NCBI GenBank assembly: GCA_032173965.1
Contig: CM063290.1
Coordinates: 4,105,501 to 4,169,500 of the forward strand
Direction of reading: 5' to 3'
DNA from: Sitta carolinensis
Lineage: Eukaryota > Chordata > Aves > Passeriformes > Sittidae
Length of the DNA stretch: 64,000 bases
Part shown: piece by piece, positions 59,480 through 64,000 of the stretch
How the letters are laid out: each line of letters starts with the position of its first letter
Position numbering within the stretch: position 1 is the stretch's first letter
Made by a program: the position numbers and the translations under genes
The notes under the pieces: model-generated
Told to the model about the DNA's origin: nothing
Database searches by the model: none
The model's input: the letters and a program-made list of their open reading frames with translations, nothing else

Positions 59480-62400
59480 TAAAGCTGAAAAGTTACCAGG
59501 AAAACAATGGGCTCAGATATTCCATTGATTTTTCTGTCCGCTGATAATCACAGGCTGCCAGAGTGCGACCTGTGTGCACGCCCTGCTATTCTGCTGCTGA
59601 TGTGTTTATGCCTTTGTTTGATCCTATCCGACCCAGAGAATTGATTTATGGCTGAAAACAGCTGTCAGCAGAGGTCTGCTCTGAGCTGGTGTGAAAACAT
59701 TTTGGTTTTGATGGAAAAACCCTGGCCTAGCCCGTGTTGTTGATACTAATTTGGAGGACCCCTTGCTGGTAATCAAGGGGGCATTTTCCCAATGGAGGAG
59801 AAGGACTCAGACACTGGAAAATAGATGAAATATATGTTAGTGGGAATTGCTGCTACAAAATAAGCCGTTGTGTACTAAAGGATGTTAATGAGTTTTTCTG
59901 AAGACTGCATGAGGTTTACTTGTAGAACCATAGATATCAAGATAAAAATATTGCCTTGAACACAGAAGAAAAAATATTGTTTCTATTCTTTTCAACTAAA
60001 TGCTTTGAAAGAGAATACGTGTGACTTTGAGTCAGCAATTCAGAATAGTTAAATTTAGATGTGAAAGAAAAGTATTCTTTCTTCTGCAGAAAGCCTTTAA
60101 CTTACTGTTAAGGAATTTGGCAGGGACTCACTGTCCCCTGAATTAGAACAATCCTGTTCCCTCTCCCCCAGCTCCCCAAGCACCTTCTGTGCTTCTTGTC
60201 TCTGCACATCCTTCTGACTCTGACACATCTCTAATGCTGAATATTAAGGGTTTCAGCTCAGCAGACTGAGCTACTCCAAATCCACAGTTAAAAAACACTG
60301 GGAGCTGGGATGTATCCCTGTAGATCCACAGCAATCTGATGGAGCAAGGACATTCATGCCATGCAGCGCTGAGAGGATTTTTTAGGTAGAGGCAGTGGTT
60401 TTTACAAGATTGCCTACTCCAGCTGCAAAAAGCAGGCAGGATTTCCACACATGTGCCCCAAACCAGGCCTGTTTTCCCAACTAAATTGTTTGCTCTGATA
60501 GAAAATATTCCTTCTCTTTGAAGACCTTCTTTTATTTTTCTGCTAGACTATATCGGCTATGGATGCTCTACTGTCTGAAGATTTCTTGCTTAGAGAGAGG
60601 CAAAGGGTGTCCTGACATTTGCACAAGAGAAGGGATAACAACTTCTATCTACACTTCTTTCCTATGTAGGCAACCATTTTAGAGCTCAAATCATGCCCTA
60701 AAACTCCTTTTCCAATCTCTTTGGGTTTCTCGTCAAATCACCTTTTTTTTTTTCTCAGCCTTTCCGTGCGGTACAACCAGAATAAAATTTGAGCCCATAG
60801 AGAGATATTGTGATTGCTGACTGTCCTTTTCCCATGTCCTGGGAGGATTTACAGCCCAGCCTAATCTATGCAGAGCGATGGAGCCCAGTCCTGTCCCAGG
60901 GCATTCCTCTTGCTCAGCAGCAGGGTCACTGGTGACTGACGGCAGCTGGTGGCCTCCGAGGACAGAGAGGTCAAGTGAACACATGCAAAGTCCTTGGCTG
61001 GTGTTTCACAGCTTTCTGGTGTTGTCAGCATTGCAATAAGGTGGTTTTACATGTAGTGGAGCCACAGGCACAAGAGATGCCATTGTGTGAGCATCCCTGA
61101 GAGCTCTTCTCACCCCAGCACAAGTGTTTTCTTCGGTTCTGTCTTGTGGGGGAGGGTCTGGAGAGATAAGGCTCTTATAGTCTATAGACAAATATATATA
61201 TATATATATTTACTGCTGACAGAGAAAGAAAAGATGATTGTGTTTTTTTGGACAACAAAGCAGCTTTATTCCCAGAGCCCATCAGAATGCTTTGTGGATT
61301 CCCAACTGATGCATTTTTGTTTTAAAGTGCTGGAGGTTCATGAGCTGTTTGCAGGACCACTCCACATGCAGGAGAAATGCTCTTCTCCCCTCCCTGCCTT
61401 CTCCAAAATTCCTTCCAAAGCTGCGGGGCCCTTCCTTTGAGGAGGCCCAAAATTATTTCTGGCTTTATAAGCATCCTTCAAATGTTCTTCTCTTTTCCAT
61501 AAGAAAATATTTTCTCTCACAATAACTGCAGCTTTGGGGATGGGTTTTTTGCTGTACTGGCCAGAAGCTATGGTTTGTTCTCTGCTTTAACTAAACAATT
61601 TTATTTTTAATCTCACCCCTTTCTTTTTCCCTCTTGCAACCTTAACTTTCTGACACTGCCTCCAGATACCTTTTAACACGGTCGGTGGAAATCTGTAACT
61701 CTGCCACGGTCCTGTTATTGTTTTGCTCTGATTCTCTGATAGCCACAAGGATGGAGTCCTGCACAGCTTGTCCTGGAGGCAAGTAAATATTGACAGATTA
61801 ATTCTTCTCAGATGTACAGGCCATCAAGGAGTATTGTTTTAGGACCTGCTCCTGGGAGGTGATTAACACCATCAACTCCTGTTGCCCTCAGTGCATGTGG
61901 GGACTCTGTGGGGACTGTCTCCCTCACATGTCACCTCACAACACCACTGCAGCTGCCTTCTGGCTTTTTTGTGGAAAAAACCCCTACCGAGTGTCAAATA
62001 AAATGTGAAGCCTGCAGTCATTTTTTGACCCACTGTAGTCCCTAGGTAGGAACCCGTTTTTGCTTCTGCACTCTTCAGGTCCCATCTTTATTCAGTTCAG
62101 TAAAGGTCTGTAGAGCCTTGCTGGGTTTGTCCCCATTGCTTGGTAGAAATTTTCCACAGCGAAGTACAATCTCTTTTCCAGAGCTGCGAGACATTTCCTT
62201 TACCATGAAAAAACCCCATCAATGCCTAACTGCTGCTTATTTTGTCCCTGCTCATTTTCTGCTCGTTTTTCATAAACCCTAATCTGCCTTAAAGTGCTGG
62301 GATATTTTGGTGATGTTTATGTGACCACTCAGAAAAGCCACTGCAATGATGAGGAGTGACACGGGCTGAGGATACAGCACATGAGTCCGTGTGGAAATAG

Positions 62401-63263
62401 GGATTTAAACCAGTTCACACGGGTCCACAGATTTTATTCACTTGCTGATCCATATGGTTTTCATGGTGTTGCTTCACATTTAACCTATTCCTAATTCTGC
62501 AATTCTCCAGAACATCAGTTTCAGGGATGACTCTCATTTTTCCCTCTTAAAGATATTTCTAGGGAACAAATCAGTTTCTCTTCTAATACATATATTCATA
62601 TCGTGTCAGGCAGCAGTTGTTTTTCCCTCTTGTTGGTGCCTGAGAGAGAGGGCTGCTCTCTCCCCATCTCTCACTCCTGACACTCCCATCTTGCCTCCTG
62701 CTTGGAGATCTCCTGGACCCAGCCCTGATGCTTCTGGGCCCCGCCACGGGACTGGAAGGGAGGAGGGATGGGTTCCCCCTCCATTCCCAGATGCATGTGT
62801 CCCGTGGAAGAGAGGAGGGATGGGTTCCCCCTCCATTCCCAGATGCATGTGTCCCCTGGAAGGGAGGAGGGATGGGTTCCCCCTCCATTCCCAGATGCAT
62901 GTGTCCCCTGGAAGGGAGGAGGGATGGGTTCCCCCTCCATTCCCAGATGCATGTGTCCCCTGGCGGGGTGACGCTGGTGCCACTCCCTCCAGTTCGGAGC
63001 CCTGACGCTGTCCCCTCCCTGTGTCCCCAGCCATGTGCGGCGTCGTGGCCACCATCTGGTTCCCGGTGTGCGCCCACCGCGAGACCACCATCATGAGCTT
63101 CGGCTACTCGCTCTACACGGGCTGGATCGGCTCTGCCCTCTGCCTCTTCGGCGGCTGTGTCATCGTGTGCTGCTCGGGGGACGCGCAGACCTTCGGCGAG
63201 AACCGCTTCTACTACGGCTCGGGCTCCAGCTCGCCCACCCACGCCAAGAGTGCCCACGTGTAG
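53588..63263 (+). CDS. CLDN11: Claudin-11, 3 coding exons (gene-level model); exon 2 carries an apparent one-base deletion
   Basis: This gene encodes the four-pass tight-junction protein (oligodendrocyte-specific protein) that forms paracellular barrier strands in myelin and between Sertoli cells. Exons: 53588-53813, 56902-57065, 63031-63263. They total 623 nt; with one restored base the protein would have 207 residues, the human length. Visible claudin signature residues are Trp30, Gly51-Leu52-Trp53, Cys56 and Cys65 in the first extracellular loop. Hydrophobic segments lie at about 3-27, 82-102, 120-142 and 158-180, and a C-terminal SAHV fits a PDZ ligand. As read, exon 2 shifts frame near 56957 and meets TGA at 56970-56972. 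The flanking sequence is intact on both sides, so an assembly error is likelier than a true pseudogene. Confidence 0.95.
53814..56901 (+). other. CLDN11: CLDN11 intron 1 (3.1 kb)
   Basis: The intron is AT-rich in its first part, with a GC-richer patch around 55680-56020. An LTR fragment occupies about 56409-56841 and ends 60 bases before exon 2. No further coding signature is present. Confidence 0.8.
56409..56841 (+). mobile_element. Endogenous retroviral LTR fragment
   Basis: The segment begins TGTCCTGATGCC and ends GGCATCA. It contains TATAAAA at 56659 and two AATAAA hexamers at 56760 and 56774 created by a 14-base duplication, followed by a pyrimidine-rich end typical of R/U5. It resembles LTRs that I associate with songbird genomes. 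I found no clear target-site duplication, so both ends are approximate. No viral coding sequence remains. Confidence 0.6.
56902..57065 (+). CDS. CLDN11: CLDN11 coding exon 2 (TM2 and TM3), frame broken as read
   Basis: The exon begins YVQACRALMIAASVLGLP, in frame with exon 1. Its second half, AIFLLITVLPCIRMGHEPGA through GGILIILL, is in the next frame. One base is missing in the run CCTTCCGCCATC at about 56957, and without it TGA appears at 56970. The acceptor is GCCCGCAG and the donor GTAAGG. Confidence 0.93.
59447..59480. repeat. Poly-A plus (AT)n microsatellite
   Basis: About 17 A residues run straight into alternating AT. Confidence 0.95.
61191..61209. repeat. Short (AT)n microsatellite
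   Basis: About nine AT dinucleotides lie in CLDN11 intron 2. Confidence 0.9.
62752..62963 (+). repeat. 52-bp minisatellite, four copies
   Basis: Four near-identical 52-base units are spaced exactly, with ATGGGTTCCCCCTCCATTCC at 62768, 62820, 62872 and 62924. Because 52 is not a multiple of three, each unit shifts frame, and several repetitive open frames appear on both strands. These are artefacts of the repeat. Confidence 0.97.
63031..63263 (+). CDS. CLDN11: CLDN11 coding exon 3 (TM4 and cytoplasmic tail)
   Basis: The exon encodes AMCGVVATIWFPVCAHRETT, then SFGYSLYTGWIGSALCLFGG and GDAQTFGENRFYYGSGSSSP, ending AKSAHV. TAG is at 63261-63263. The acceptor is TGTCCCCAG. The exon is strongly GC-rich in third positions. 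Confidence 0.98.
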
Positions 63264-63602
63264 GCGCGCCGGGGATGCCCCGCGGCTGCCGCCGGATGCT
63301 TTTGGCTGGTGGGTTCATGTGCCCTGGGTTTGCTTCTGCCGGCACGCACGGCTGGCAGGCTCCCAGGGGCAGATTTAGAGAAGCAGCACAAATGTCTGGT
63401 AGTTTGAAGCATTATTCTCCCCGCCTCTTCCCCTCCTTTCTCTAGAAAGACAGCTCCAGCCAGCCCTACCTCTTGGTCCTCACCGTTTTGTCCCGACCAC
63501 CTGCCCCACCTTCTTGCAGCCAGGATGGTTTGGGGTCGTGGTGGGGGTTTTAGGGATTTTGGTTTATATTCTTGCTCCCCTGATTATAGGAGAGTTTAAA
63601 GC

Positions 63603-63608
63603 AATAAA
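63603..63608 (+). terminator. CLDN11: CLDN11 proximal polyadenylation signal
   Basis: A canonical AATAAA lies 340 bases after the stop codon. Longer transcripts using a signal outside the window cannot be excluded. Confidence 0.5.
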
Positions 63609-63970
63609 ACAGAAATGAGAGAGACACTTTCCCATTGTTAGGAGGACTCTGATAGCTTCTCCCCCATCCTCACTGAATTCCCCCACTCAAGGTCACGGTT
63701 CTGGCACGGATGGGGAGAGAGGATTGGGAGGAAGGTTGTCCTCTCCCACCGGGCAAATGTTTCTCATTTGGAACAAGAGTAGGGGATTTTTCTGCCTTTC
63801 TCTGTAAATACTTTTGTACGAGTCTGAACATTTTAGTAACAGTGTTTTCCCCACCCCCACAGTCATCAGTATGAAGGAAACCGAACCCAAAGGTCCTAAT
63901 GACATGGTAGATAACAGTGCCTTTTAAAATAGTTATAAATGACTTTGGGGGCTCTAATCCCTGCCCTCTG

Positions 63971-64000
63971 GTTTAGTTTTGTTTTGTTTTGTTTTGTTTT
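63971..64000 (+). repeat. (GTTTT)n microsatellite
   Basis: At least five GTTTT units run to the end of the window. Confidence 0.9.

Larger units (their letters stand above)
57066..63030 (+). other. CLDN11: CLDN11 intron 2 (6.0 kb)
   Basis: The intron has no coding signature. It contains a poly-A/(AT)n tract at 59447-59480, an (AT)n tract at 61191-61209 and the 52-bp minisatellite at 62752-62963. The first kilobase is GC-rich, the rest mixed. Confidence 0.8.
63264..64000 (+). other. CLDN11: CLDN11 3' UTR and downstream
   Basis: A first AATAAA occurs at 63603-63608, 340 bases after the stop. The UTR may extend further, beyond the window. A GTTTT pentanucleotide tract fills 63971-64000. Confidence 0.6.

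Noticed and set aside
62583..63257. Minus-strand repetitive frames of 93-224 codons with a repeated peptide
   Set aside because: They are the antisense of a 52-bp minisatellite and of CLDN11 exon 3. The unit length is not a multiple of three, so the peptide repeats are an artefact.

Overview
This is vertebrate nuclear DNA, most likely from a bird and plausibly a songbird. The sequence contains no bacterial gene organisation. Its genes are split by GT-AG introns, it has CpG-island promoters, and it carries several fragments of the avian CR1 LINE whose ends show the characteristic repeated ATTCTATG motif. Three genes lie head to tail on the + strand in the order PRKCI - SKIL - CLDN11, the same neighbours as on human 3q26.2, but packed into 64 kb.

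Region 1 (about 1-27025) is PRKCI, atypical protein kinase C iota. It has 18 coding exons from 199 to 24586 and a 2.4-kb 3' UTR ending at an AATAAA at 27000. Every exon junction keeps phase. The exception lies inside exon 1, where one base appears to be missing between the start codon and the PB1 domain. Region 2 (27026-29950) is an intergenic gap with a short CR1 remnant, a palindromic SMAD-type site and one GC-richer block.

Region 3 (about 29950-49925) is SKIL (SnoN), a SMAD co-repressor. It has a large CpG island with marked strand asymmetry, an untranslated leader region, six coding exons from 32873 to 44581 encoding 691 residues, and a long 3' UTR of about 5.3 kb. That UTR has been invaded by a CR1 fragment and by an apparent solo retroviral LTR. 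Region 4 (49926-53300) is intergenic and AT-rich, with no gene that I can support.

Region 5 (53300-64000) is CLDN11, the oligodendrocyte and Sertoli-cell claudin. Its three coding exons lie between 53588 and 63263. Exon 2 also lacks one base, in a GC-rich run, giving an in-frame TGA. A second LTR sits just upstream of exon 2, and a 52-bp minisatellite sits just upstream of exon 3.

The three proteins act in related epithelial programmes: PRKCI in Par-complex polarity, SKIL as a brake on TGF-beta/SMAD transcription, and CLDN11 in tight-junction strands. They are not an operon, and the linkage is simply conserved synteny. I found no wholly new biological system. The points most worth checking are the two one-base frame breaks, the two LTRs with sense polyadenylation signals, an intronic hairpin beside PRKCI exon 4, and the architecture of the SKIL promoter.
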